DNA of 64,000 nucleotides from Adiantum capillus-veneris (taxonomy: Eukaryota > Streptophyta > Polypodiopsida > Polypodiales > Pteridaceae), in NCBI GenBank assembly GCA_014529385.2, contig CM043961.1:15314978-15378977 (forward strand). The letters run 5' to 3'. The notes under the pieces are model-generated. The model searched no databases. It was not told where the DNA came from and saw only the letters and a list, made by a program, of their open reading frames with translations. Below are positions 48,162-59,979 of the stretch, one piece after another. The position numbers were made by a program, and so were the translations under genes. Position 1 is the first letter of the stretch. Every line of letters starts with the position of its first letter.

Positions 48162-49100
48162 GTGCTTTTGATACCCTAAGGTGTCAAAAAGCTGCTCTAG
48201 GAGGCCTTGTGACTAGTTTTTTGCGTGTTTTTTGTTTGTTTTTTTGCTAGATTTTTTAGAGCATGTCGTGGAATGGGCCGTGTGATAGCTCGAAATGAGC
48301 ATATCGCTAGGAGGGACGCGCTGTGCTTTACAGCCCACCGTTTGGTTCTATTTTGCTCCAGAAAAACCCGAAACAGTCTTTTCCTAGCTGGGGAACTAGG
48401 CTCCAAATAGCAAGTCTAAGGGTGCAAGTGGGAAGAGAAGGGAGGAGAGTGGAGGACTTGTCCCACATGCTCTCATTCCCTCTTGAGGGGGTAGGGTATA
48501 TATATAAGAGTGAGTCTAGAATATATCACAAGACTGGGGACTAAGGCCTGGGCCTGGGCCTGGGCTTGGGCTTGGGCTTGGGGAAATGGTCCCGATCTAT
48601 CTTTTATACAAACCAACCCGTCCGTTTTTATACCTCACGTTTTTTATTTTCGAAATTTTGAAAAATTTAACCTCCCCCTCACTCACGTTTTTATTTTTTG
48701 AATTTTTTTTTTTGAAGAAAAATTTTTTTTTCTGCAAAAAATTTTAAATTTGTTTTTTTTTTTTTTTGGTACGCGTTTTGGTGCGCGTTGACCTCACCTA
48801 CCTACTTACTGTTTCGCCTACCTACTGACCTGCTAATCAGTGGTTCACCTAATTACTAACCTGCTTAATTAACTAACTGTGCACAAACCAGGAAACACAG
48901 AAAATGCAAAAAATGCAAAAAAACGCAAGAAATGCTAACTGTGTGACTAATGCTAACTGTGTGCAAACAGAAAAACAGAATTTTGTTAACTGTCTAACTA
49001 ATACTAAATGTACGCAGCAGAAAAACAGAAAATGCAAACTAGTACAAAGTGCCTCTTGGGCTTAGTGCAGGGCTATTCCCCGGCAGCGGCGCCAAAAATG
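48162..49100 (-). other. Leader and primer site of the nested element
   Basis: Primer site at 49077-49094. The leader has degenerate AAATGCAAAAAACGCAA-type repeats near 48900-49040 and a GGGCCTGGGCTTGGGC run at 48546-48580. The same leader features appear in the right-end element in opposite orientation. Confidence 0.75.
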
Positions 49101-49341
49101 TGCGCTCCTTGCCGCACTGTCGAAGCAAGGGACTTGCCGATACACCGTGTGCGAGCCGCAGACGGCTCCAAGCACACAACTAGTTTAACTAGTAAGCTCA
49201 AAGAGGGCAATGGTGTGTCACTCACCGCCTTATGCTCCTGCCGTAGAGGATTCCTTGCCGCGAAGAAGAAGGAGACGCCACTACGCCGCGCTCAACCACC
49301 TCGTCGCCGCCGTGCCTTCGTAATGCTCGATCGCACACACA

Positions 49342-49418
<77 letters not shown>

Positions 49419-49717
49419 AGGTGAAGAAGAAGAAGATGGAGATGGAGATGGAGCAAGAGCACTCTTCTATTGCACAAATGAGAGAATGATTGAATTTTAG
49501 GTTTAGATGGCTTTTATATGAGCTCACCCCATTCACACTTGGGCGCCCATGCTTAGCCAACTAATCCCTTGAATGTCCCAGTTAGAGTGCGCCTCTCATC
49601 GGCGATCACTCTTACCCTTTTCCTATTGGTCTGACAAGCCCGGTACCTGACTCTACCAAATACATAATACGCGTCCGTTGTAGGTGATGGGGTGTCCGTG
49701 AGCCGTGAGGGTTAACA
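49101..49717 (-). repeat. 5' LTR of the nested element
   Basis: 617 bp. Contains adjoining (TC)n and (AC)n microsatellites (about 49349-49413) that are shorter in the 3' LTR. Confidence 0.92.
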
Positions 49718-51624
49718 TTAGGTATACATGGTCTGCCAAGGAGAACAATGCTTTTGAAAATCTTATCTCTCAACCTGTGCTTACACTGCTGGATCTCCCA
49801 AAGCCATTTGAGGTCCAATGTGACATTTGTGGTGATTGCCTTGGAGCTGTTTTGCTCCAAGAAGGCTTGATCCTGTTGAGCAAGCCCTAGGCATATATTA
49901 AAAAGAACTCCTCGCAGTTCTACATGCCTTAGACTCGTGGAAGCACTATTTATTGGGAACTCCTTTCATTCTGTGGACGGATTACCAAAGTCTAAATTAC
50001 TTCATGATGCAGACCAAGCTCTCCGAAAAACAAACGAGGTGGGCAAATTTCCTTTTGCAATTTAATTTTTATATTGCTTACATTGTTGGCAAAGCATAAT
50101 CAAATAGCCGATGCACTCTCAAGACAATCGCGAGTGAATGCGTTTCCATAGCAACTCACAATCATCTATCTTCTATGATAGATGAGTATGCTATTGATCC
50201 CAATTTTAGAGATTTGATTTCAGCCCTTGCACTAGGAAAGAAAGAGGAACCATTTACTTTACAAGATGGTTATCTTCTCTATGGCAATAGACTATGCGTT
50301 ACTAACTCACTACATGAGAAATTAATGTATGAATCTCATGCTCCTCCTTATGGAGGGCATAGAGGGATTTAGTCTACCCTAAAAGGGATAGAAACATATT
50401 TCTATTGGCCTTCAATGAAAGCAAACATACAAGAGTATGTTTCTTAATGTGTGGTATGCCAAAATACGAAGTTTGATAGAGAGAAGCAACCTGGATTGCT
50501 TCAACCTTTTCCAATCCCTAATTCACCGTGGGAGAGCATATCCATGGATTTTATCTTTGGATTGCCTAAGTCTATCCATGGGAATACGGAAATATGGACG
50601 ATAGTAGACATGTTTAGCAAAAAAATCATTTTATACCTGTCAAAAAGACTAGCAAAGCCCATCAAATGGCAACCCTCTTCATATCACAAATCTTCAAGTA
50701 CCATGGCTTGCCAATGTCCATAGTGTCGGATAGAGATTCTAGAATGACTAGTAATGTCTAGAAGGGTCTCTTTGAGAATTTAGGGACAAGGCTAAAATTC
50801 TCTTTGGCTTATCACCCGCAAACGGATGGCCAAAGTGAAATAGCTAACCTAACAATTCTTGATCTACTAAAAGCCTAAGTAACGGAAGTAGATCAAAGGT
50901 CCCAATCGGAGAAGTACTTACCCTCAGTGGAGTACGCCTACAATAATATTGCCAATACCTCCACGGGAAAAGCACCTTTCGAGGTAATTGATGGAAGATC
51001 CAAAATTCCCCTGCTACTTAAGGTACACGGGAAGATCTTCGTTGCAGATGAGTATAGACGAGACCTACAAGAATTTTTCCAAAAGATAAAGGATGCTATC
51101 TCTATCTCACAGCAAAGGCAAAAGGATGTTGCTAATAAGCATAGAAGATCCCAAGCCTTTAAAGAAAATGATTGGGTCTTTCCTAAATTTCCCAAGGCTT
51201 GATTAAGGCACACGACGGGAAAGAATCCTACGGGACACCAAAAGTACAATGCTAAGTTAGTAAAAAGGTACTATGGTCCCTTCCGGATTCTTAGACCAAT
51301 CAATGAGATGGCCTATCAGCTCAAGTTGCCCAGTCATTGGCTCATACACAATGCTTTCCATGTAAGCCTATTAAAGCCTTACAAAGGAGAGCCACCTCAA
51401 GAACCAACTATTGAATACCCACCGAAGATCGAGGACCAAGAAGAGGTGCTGAAGCCCGAGTCCATTCTTTGATATAAAGACAAGGTATTGAGAGGCGGTA
51501 AGATTATCCGATGGTATCTTATTAAGTTTAAAAACTATCCTTTTGAAGATGTTAGATGGATGCAAGGCATACAATTAGAGGATAACCTAAATCTTATCAA
51601 TGCTTACAATGCTTCGCTAGAGTA
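49718..51624 (+). pseudogene. Chromovirus RNase H, integrase and chromodomain
   Basis: Continues the chromovirus pol after the nested element. RNase H: AFENLISQPVLTLLDLPKPF, DICGDCLGAVL; integrase: LHEKLMYESHAPPYGGHRGI (zinc region), PWESISMDFIFGLPKSIHG, damaged core with AYHPQTDGQSE-type residues near 50805, and MEYAYNNIANTSTGKAPFEV. The end reads [14 protein letters not shown] and a chromodomain-like LIKFKNYPFEDVRW..IQLE (about 51525-51585). Frameshifts and stops throughout. Confidence 0.85.
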
Positions 51625-51979
51625 AGAAAATGTGAAAATGTTTAAAATGAACAAATTTTTTGTCTTATAAGACTCTCTTTTTCTTTATTGTGCACAAATG
51701 CTAAGAAGTATGCATGCTTAGGATCAAGTTTGCGGAGACGACGTCTTCCAAACACCAAGTAGAGCTTGTAACTCTACTATGAAAGCTTGATAGGACGAAT
51801 GTGCAGACATGCATGTAGCAGCTTAGGCTCTCAAGCACCAAATGGATTAGTCATCCATATTGGAACGATGTCGTAGGGTAAAATAGGGATCCTCTACCCA
51901 ATAGAAAAAGAACTAATGACTATGCGTTATCTTCTCTACCCCATATTCGAGGATGACTATGATTTCAAGAGAGAGGTAA

Positions 51980-52352
51980 TGTCATAATAACTAATATCTA
52001 ATTATCCTAAATGATTTTCTCATGTTAAATTGATCATTTAATATGGGGAAGTACCAGGGGAGAAAAAGCTAGGATATTGGTTAAGCTGGCAAACCGGTCA
52101 CAGTAGGGATCCAAAGAGGGAAAATAGGGATCCAAAGGGGGGGCCATCTGCAAAAGAGCAATGTGCAACAATGGGCTTCAAACACCTTAAGGTTCATCCC
52201 ATTAATACTTCCAAAATGCTAAGGATCCAAAATTCAAAGGTTATGTTCAATTGTCAAACTCTAGGTAAATTGGATGCTTGTGGGAAGACTCAAAAGTCTT
52301 CCCACATCCGTATTCTTGAGGGGGCGAGCCCTTTTAGTAGGGGATGAGAGAG

Positions 52353-52406
<54 letters not shown>

Positions 52407-53597
52407 GATCCCTTTACACAAAGGGCATAGTAGACACATGTCAGCTCCCTAGCCCAGTTGCCCCCAAGGTGCATTCAAATCCTATTGGATGGCCATAGAG
52501 ATGGACCAATGAGAATTCGTCTAGATTAAATTTTGTTTAATTCATTTAAAAACACTTGATAAAAGAACCAATAGAAATTAAGCTCTCTAGAAGACTATTG
52601 GACAGTCTCCCAAGGGGTCCAATGAGCATTTAGCAGCCCAATGGCTTGCCTGATTCCTATTGGCCAGAAGACTAAGGGTCCAATGGGAGTTTAATTGCAT
52701 TATTTAAATACCTAAAGCTCTCACAAAAGGGGAAAGGGGGACACATGTCACAAGGCTATCACTTATGCTTCTTAATTATCATTGGCTAAGCTTTCCAGGG
52801 TCCAATAGGATGCCAGCATGAGTAAAAAGCAAGAGGGTCGACCAAGAGAGAGAGAGGGGGCTGATTTTGGCAAGGCATTATCACACACACACTCACACAA
52901 TCTCATGTGTGGTGTAAAGAAGACTATCTCCTTCTCAAGCTTTAATGGAAAGCTCATCATCTACTCCAAGCTTGTGAGAAGGGAGGTCTACACCAACTCT
53001 TGGCTATGTGATGCAAATCCAACCAGAAGCCAAGCTCCAATGCATGCTCATCGCCTCTACCATGCTAACTATTAAGCTATGCTAAGCTATTATGAGTGAC
53101 TATGTGAGGAGACATACTTCTTTCTCGTAAGAAAACTCCTTCTTCCTCTCGATCTACTCTCATACCCTGCTAGCTCTCACCATCTTCGAAGGTGTGTGAG
53201 GTCTTGGGTCTGAGATCGTGAGGGAATTGATGTTATGTTTTACAAGTGTGAGCTTGGTGCTTGAAGCTTCCATCTTCATTACACCAGCAAGGTATTGAAG
53301 GAACGCAAAGTATTGTATTGTAAAATGTCTCCCTTGATGGGGGAAACCTATAATACAAAGCCTTTTGGAGGGGGGACAAGCTCCATGTAAATCCGGTCCT
53401 CAAGTGTTGTCAATATCTTAACTTCTCTCTCTTTTTGAAGTATTGTTCATGCCTATCTAAGTAGGTGTTATGCTTTTGTTGCTCTCTCCATCCAAGCACT
53501 CTTGCTATGCTCATTAGGGATCTATTATAATGAAATGCTCACTATGTCTATGTTATTTTTCGCTACACACAAGTTACTAGACCATTAAATGTTACAA
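51980..53597 (+). repeat. 3' LTR of the chromovirus element
   Basis: Starts TGTCATAATAAC after an AAGAGAGAGG tract and ends ATTAAATGTTACA. It carries a longer (AC)n run (52357-52400) than the 5' LTR. Confidence 0.88.
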
Positions 53598-53604
53598 GGG
53601 CCAG

Positions 53605-53687
<83 letters not shown>

Positions 53688-54489
53688 AGGGATAAGATAA
53701 GTTTGCAGGGCTGTACACAAAAAGAGGAATTTCTACATTAGTTTTAGGCCTTTTAAAGCTTTACAACATGTTCACATGCTAGGTGTCCGCCCAAGTTAAG
53801 CTAACCCCGACAACAAGTGGTGCAATCGATTGGAGACATGGTGGCTTTTGGCCTTCTAGTTGCAAAAGATATGCTTAGTAGTACTATGTTGGCATAGTTT
53901 TCAACATGTGACCAAAAACGATGCATAGTAATCACCACACATAAATGATAACTGTGTATCATGTGACCATTGCCTAATGATATTCTTCATTGGTGGAAAG
54001 GAGCATATGATCCATATAGAATGCTTTTCTAAAGGCACACAGTAGGAAACATCACATAGGCTAAAAGGCCTCCAATATCTTCTTTTGTAGATTGCTTGGA
54101 AATAGATAAATGTGGTTTTGGGCTGTATTAGGAGGTATCTGCAAAGATGCCTTCATTGGAATGACAAGGGAAAGGCTTTGAGGGAGAGGGATGGCGCATG
54201 GAGAAGAGAGAGAAAGAAACATTCTTTTCTCTGTGGACATGAAGGCTGGGGGAAAGAGAGGGAGGCATGCCGTGCGTCAACATGAGCGCGCACACATGGC
54301 GATCCGGTATGACAAGTTGAGGGAGAAGAAAATTGTCGTTCTTGCAACGCTATATCAATGGCCGAGCTCTCTCTCTGTCTCTCAGATCTCTCTTTTCTTT
54401 GCACGGGAAACAGCAAAGCAAACAAAAAGGTGTGTCCGGGTTGGCACACTCCTACTGGAGCAAAAGAAAACACCTCATTTCCGGGCCTG
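53598..54489. repeat. (GA)n and (G)49 tract with unassigned flank
   Basis: A GA microsatellite (53606-53632) runs into an uninterrupted G run of about 49 bases (53638-53686). The remaining 800 bp to the tandem array show no gene I can support. Confidence 0.9.
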
Positions 54490-54564
54490 CCACAACTCTT
54501 GCGAGCACCCCCCCCTCGGATATATGAGTCTTCTACTCTGCTTTTCAATGGGATACGAGAGGTA

Positions 54565-54632
54565 AAGAATTTTGAACTCTAATCGGATGGCGCAAGAGAA
54601 AGGTTGTGCTCCCATTAAACTACGAGCGCTAA
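54565..54632 (-). repeat. tRNA-like segment, type 1, representative copy
   Basis: On the minus strand CGCTCGTAGTTTAATGGGAG and, 30 bases on, GAGTTCAAAATTC; A-box-like and B-box-like. Copies at 56249-56316 and 57993-58060. Confidence 0.45.
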
Positions 54633-54820
54633 ATGTTATACCGCCCCTTGTAAACCATAACATGGAGGCAGCTTGAAAAGCAATCCTGTACCATCGGGAT
54701 CTTCTGAACCCGGCTTAACCAAGACACTAAGTGACACAAGGGGCTAGTAGGAGATCGACCACGAAGGAGGCTGGTGGGCATCTCGAGGTAGGCATGCCTA
54801 CCCAAAAAATGGGGGTGCGG

Positions 54821-54892
54821 GTGAGGAGCTTGGATTGGAACCCACGAGTTCATGCCCCAATGCATCTTGAAGCATGGACTAACCACTTCGCC
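54821..54892 (-). repeat. tRNA-like (SINE-type) segment, type 2, representative copy
   Basis: On the minus strand GGGCGAAGTGGTTAGTCCAT resembles an RNA polymerase III A box and D arm, and GGTTCCAATCC is one base from the B box GGTTCGAATCC, about 40 bases further on. Other copies: 55249-55300 (partial), 55401-55477, 55903-55980 (plus), 56500-56580, 56915-56965 (partial), 57072-57150, 57645-57722 (plus), 58248-58325, 58680-58740, 58845-58922, 59390-59470 (plus). Not a functional tRNA as far as I can tell. Confidence 0.6.
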
Positions 54893-57800
54893 CGCCCGCG
54901 CACGTTTGAAACCATAGCCATTATACTTGAATAAAATGCAAAATCTAGACTGGCCTAGGACTAAACCCAGACGAGGCCCCTGGCCGAGTTTAGTTCTTGG
55001 CCGGGTTTAGTTTTAACAAGTAATCCACAACGCTGATCACCTCGACTGCAGCGCATGGAATTCCCATCTATTTATCCCCTCACTCCTCCCCCTCCCCCTC
55101 TTAAATGAGTTGTGTCACTTAGTCATGAGGCCTAACCACGACACCAAGTGACACAGGGGGCAGGTAAGGGGATCGACGGCGAAGGAGGCCGGCGGGCATT
55201 TCAAGGTAGGCAAGCCTACCCAAAAAATGGGGGCGCGGTTGGGAGCTTGGATTGGAACCGACCACCTCATGCCCCAATGCTTTTTGAAGCATGGGCTAAC
55301 CACAACACTAAGTGACATAGGGGGCGGGTAAGGGGATCGACGGCGAAGGAGGCTGGCGGGCATCTCGAGGTAGGCAAGCCTACCCAACAAATGGGGGCGC
55401 GGGTGAGGAGCTTGGATTGAAACCCACCACCTCATGCCCCAATGCTTTTTGAAGCATGGGCTAACCACTTCGCCCACCTGCGCACGTTGGAAAGCATAGC
55501 CATTTTACCTAATATTATAAACGCAAAACCTGGACTGGCCTAGGTCTAAACCCGCACGGGGCCCCTAACCGGGTTTAGTTCTTGGTCGGGTTTAGTTTTA
55601 CCAAGCATCTACGACGTTGATCACCTCGGCGGCAGTGACGCTCACCTCCTCTGTCACTTAGTGTCGTGGTTAGGCCTCATGACTAAGTGACACAACTCAT
55701 TTAAGAGCGGGGGTTGAGGGGATCAATGGACGGGAACTCCATGCGCTACCGCCGAGGTGATCAGTGTCGTGGATGCCTTGTTAAAACAAACCCAGCTTAG
55801 AAGTAAACCCGGCCAAGGGCCGCGTCCAGGTTTAGTTCTAGGCCAGTCCAAGTTTTGCGTTTATAACATTAGGTAAAATGGCTATGCTTTCAAACACGCG
55901 GGACGGGTGAAGTTGTTAGTCCATGCTTCAAAGGCATTGGGGCATGAGGTCGTGGGTTCCAATCCAAGCTCCTCACCCACACCCCCATTTTTTGGGTAGG
56001 CTTGCCTACCTCGAGATGCACGCCAGCCTCCTTTTCCGTCAATCCCCTTACCCGCCCCCTGTGTCACTTAGTATTGTGGCGAAGCGGGTAAGGGGATTGA
56101 CGGTCCTCATGACCAAGTGACACAACTCATTTGAGGGGGGGGGGTTTGGGGGGATCAATGGACAGGAACTCCACAACTCTTGCGAGCACCCCCCCCCCTC
56201 GGAAATACGAGTCTTCTACTCTTCTTTTCAATGGGATGCGAGAGATAAAGAATTTTGAACTCTAATCGGATGGCGCAAGAGAAAGGTTGTGCTCCCACTA
56301 AACTACGAGCGCTAACTGTTATACGGCCCCTTGTAAACACATAACATGGAGGCAGCTTGAAAAGAAATCCTGTACCATCGGGCTCTTCTGATTCCGGCTT
56401 AACCACGACACTAAGTGACAAGGGGGCGGGTAGGAGATCGACCACAAAGCAGGCTGGTGGGAATCTCGAGGTAGGCATGCCTACCCAGAAAATGGGGGCG
56501 CGGGTGAGGAGCTTGGATTGGAACCCACGAGCTCATGCCCCAATGATTTTTGAAGCATGGACTAACCACTTCGCCCGCCCGCGCACATTTGAAACCATAG
56601 TCATTATACCTAAATAAAATGCAAAATCTAGACTGGCCTAGGACTAAACCCGGACGAGGCCCCAGGCCGAGTTTAGTTCTTGGCCGGGTTTAGTTTTAAC
56701 AAGGAATCCACGACGCTGATCACCTCAACGGCAGCGCATGGAATTCCCGTCAATTGATCCCCTAACCCCTCCCCTTCCCCCTCTTAAATAAGTTGTGTCA
56801 CTTAGTCATGAGGCCTAACCACGACACTAAGGGGCAGGTAAGGGGATCGACGGCGAAGGAGGCCGGCGGGCATTTCGAGGTAGGCAAGCCTACCCAAAAA
56901 ATGGGGGACGGTTGGGAGCTTGGATTGGAACCGACCACCTCATGCCCCAATGCTTTTTGAAGCATGGGCTAACCACAACACTAAGTGACATAGGGGGCGG
57001 GTAAGGGGATCGACGGTGAAGGAGGCTAGCGGGCATCTCAAGGTAGGCAAGCCTACCCAAAAAATGGGGGCACGGGTTAGGAGCTTGGATTGAAACCCAC
57101 CACCTCATGCCCCAATGCTTTTTGAAGCATGGGCTAACCACTGCGCCCGCCCGTGCACGTTGGAAAGCATAGCCATTTTACCTAATGTTATAAACGCAAA
57201 ACCTGGACTGGCCTAGGTCTAAACTGGGACGGGGCCCCTAATCGGGTTTAGTTCTTGGTCGGGTTTAGTTTTAACAAGCATCCACGGCGTTGATCATCTC
57301 GGCGACAGTGCATGCAGTTCCCGTCCATTGATCCCCTCACGCCCCCCTCTTAAATGAGCTATGTCACTTAGTCATGACGCCCACCTCCTCTGTCACTTAC
57401 TGTCGTGGTTAGGCCTCATGACTAAGTGACACAACTCATTTAAGAGCGGGGGTTGAGGGGATCAATGGACGGGAACTCCATGCGCTACCGCCGAGGTGAT
57501 CAGTGCCGTGGATGCCTTGTTAAAACAAACCCGGCCTAGAAGTAAACCCAGCCAGGGGCCGCGTCTGGGTTTAGTTCTAGGCCAGTCCAAGTTTTGCGTT
57601 TATAACATTAGGTAAAATGGCTATGCTTTCAAACGCGCGCGGACGGGTGATGTTGTTAGTCCATGCTTCAAAAATCATTGGGGCATGAGGTCGTGGGTTC
57701 CAATGCAAGCTCCTCACCCACACCCCCATTTTTTCAGTAGGCCTGCCTACCTCGAGATGCACGCCAGCCTCCTTTGCCGTCTATCTCCTTACCCGCCCCC

Positions 57801-58500
57801 TGTGTCTCTCAGTATTGTGGCGAAGCGGGTAAGGGGATTGACGGTCCTCATGACCAAGTGACACAACTCATTTAAGGGGGGGGGGGGGGGTGGGGGGATC
57901 AATGGACGAGAACTCCACAACTCTTGCGAGCATCCCCCCCCCTCGGAAATACGAGTCTTCTACTCTGCTTTTCAATGGGATACAAGAGGTTAATAATTTT
58001 GAACTCTGATCGAATGGCGCAAGAGAAAGGTTGTGCTCCCACTAAATTACAAGCGCTAAATGTAATACCGCCCCTTGTAAACACATAAATGGAGGCAGCT
58101 TCAAAAGAAATCCTGTACCATCGGGCTCTTCTGAACCCGGCTTAACCACGACACTAAGTGACAAGGGGGCCGGTAGAAGATCGACCACAAAGGAGGCTGG
58201 TGGGCATCTCGAGGTAGGCATGCCTACCGAAAAAATGGGGGCACGGGTGAGGATCTTGGATTGGAACCCACGAGCTCATGCCCCAATGCTTTTTGAAGCA
58301 TGGACTAACCACTTCGCCCGCCCGCACACATTTGAAACCATAGCCATTATACCTAAATAAAATGCAAAATCTAGACTGGCCTAGGACTAAACCCGGACGA
58401 GGCCCCTGGCCGAGTTTAGTTCTTGGCCGGGTTTAGTTTTAACAAGGAATCCACGACACTGATCACCTCGACGGAAGCGCATGGAATTCCCGTCTATTGA

Positions 58501-58541
<41 letters not shown>

Positions 58542-59690
58542 TTAAATGAGTTGTGTCACTTAGTCGTGAGGCCGAACCACGACACTAACTGACACAGGGG
58601 CAGGTAAGGGGATGGACGCGGGGAAGGAGGCTGGCAGGCATTTCGACGTAGGCAAGCCTACCCAAAAAATGGGGGCACGGTTGGGAGCTTGGATTGGAAC
58701 CGACCACCGCATGCCCCAATGCTTTTTGAAGCATGGGCTAACCACAACACTAAGTGACATAAGGGGCAGGTAAGGGGATCGACGGCGAAGGAGGCTGGCG
58801 GGCATCTCGAGGTAGGCAAGCCTACCCAAAAAATGGGGGCGCGGGTTAGGAGCTTGGATTGAAACCCACCACCTCATGCCCCAATGCTTTTTGAAGCATG
58901 GGCTAACCACTTCGCCCACCCGCGCACGTTGGAAAGCATAGCCATTTTACCTAATATTATAAACGCAAAACCTTGGACTGGCCTAGGTCTAAACCCTCAC
59001 GGGGCCCCTAACCGGGTTTAGTTCTTGGTCAGGTTTAGTTTTAACAAGCATCCACGGCGTTGATCACTTCGGCGGAAATGCATGGAGTTGCCCCCTCTTA
59101 AATGAGCTATGTCACTTAGTCATGACGCTCACCTCCTCTGTCACTTAGTGTCGTGGTTAGGCCTCATGACTAAGTGACACAACTCATTTAAGAGCGGGGG
59201 TTGAGGGAATCAATGGACGGGAACTCCATGCGCTACCGCCGAGGTGATCAGTGCCGTGGATGCCTTGTTAAAACAAACCCGGCCTAGAAGTAAACCCGAC
59301 CAGAGGCCGCGTCCGGGGCTAGTTCTAGGCCAGTCCAAGTTTTGCGTTTATAACATTAGGTAAAATGGCTATGCTTTCAAACGCGCACAGACGGGTGAAG
59401 TTGTTAGTCCATGCTTCAAAAAGCATTGGGGCATGAAGTTGTGGGTTCCAATCCAAGCTCCTCACCCACGCCCCCATTTTTTGGGTAGGCCTGCCTACCT
59501 CGAGATGCACACCAGCCTCCTTTGTTGTCAATCCCCTTACCCGCCCCCTGTGTCACTTAGTATTGTGGCGAAACGGATAAGGGGATTGACGGTCCTCATG
59601 ACCAAGTGACACAACCATTTAAGAGGGGGGGGGGGGGGGGGGGGGGGTGGGTTTGGGGGGATCAATGGGATGGGAACACCCATGCGCTGC

Positions 59691-59979
59691 CCCCGAGGTG
59701 ATCCACTGTCATGATCCGTCATTAAAACTCAACCTGACCAAGAACTAAACTTGGTCTAAATATTCAAAAAGATATCGTTTTCTTCACATTCCTTTGCGGC
59801 TCACCTCAAAATTTGTTTTTATTTACTTCACTTGGCGGCAAATAGTTGTTTCCACTTCTGAATCACTCAATCTCTCTTTTCTCTCTCTCACCTTTCATGA
59901 GCTTTCTCTTTTCTTTTCTGATGCACCTTGTTCTGCTACTACGTTATCTCCATTATAATTTCTATGTATTTATTACTTA
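59691..59979 (+). other. Upstream of KSHY copy C
   Basis: CT-rich sequence (TCTCTCTTTTCTCTCTCTCA) that could be the copy's promoter or 5' UTR. No other feature seen. Confidence 0.4.

Larger units (their letters stand above)
41087..49717 (-). mobile_element. Nested LTR element, gag-protease only (tRNA-Asp primer site)
   Basis: LTRs at 41087-41651 (3') and 49101-49717 (5') run TGTTAAC..GAGCGCA on the minus strand; the 3' copy has small deletions. Target duplication TTAGG at 41082-41086 and 49718-49722. Primer site TGGCGCCGCTGCCGGGGA at 49094-49077. Purine tract AAGGGGGGCA precedes the 3' LTR. Only gag and protease traces are visible between 48.2 and 44.0 kb; no RT, RNase H or integrase was found, so it was probably non-autonomous. 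It interrupts the RT/RNase H junction of the chromovirus. Confidence 0.9.
35504..53597 (+). mobile_element. Chromovirus-type Ty3/gypsy element, split by a nested element
   Basis: 5' LTR about 35504-37091 and 3' LTR about 51980-53597 share long stretches (for example CTAAATGATTTTCTCATGTT). The primer site TTGGTATCACAGAACAAGG at 37091 resembles tRNA-iMet. Internal order: leader, gag, protease, RT, [nested element 41087-49717], RNase H, integrase, chromodomain. Without the nested element it is about 9.5 kb. Stops and frameshifts are frequent. Target duplication not certain (GAGGAG against AGGGCC). Confidence 0.88.
54490..59690. repeat. Three tandem 1.7-kb composite repeats with tRNA-like segments
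   Basis: Units start with CCACAACTCTTGCGAGCA at 54490, 56171 and 57915 (periods 1681 and 1744). Each has one tRNA-like segment of type 1, then three type-2 segments in minus and one in plus orientation, joined by TAAACCCGGACGAGGCCCC-like and CTAAGTGACACAACTCATTT-like motifs that also occur inverted. Homopolymers of C (58502-58539) and G (57877-57894, 59626-59648) differ between units. ORFs here are repeated shadows. No gene. Confidence 0.9.

Noticed and set aside
54629-59531. Repeated 60-120-codon frames such as those with HWGMRWWVSIQAP
   Set aside because: They are translations of the tRNA-like repeat segments on the opposite strand and have no independent coding support.
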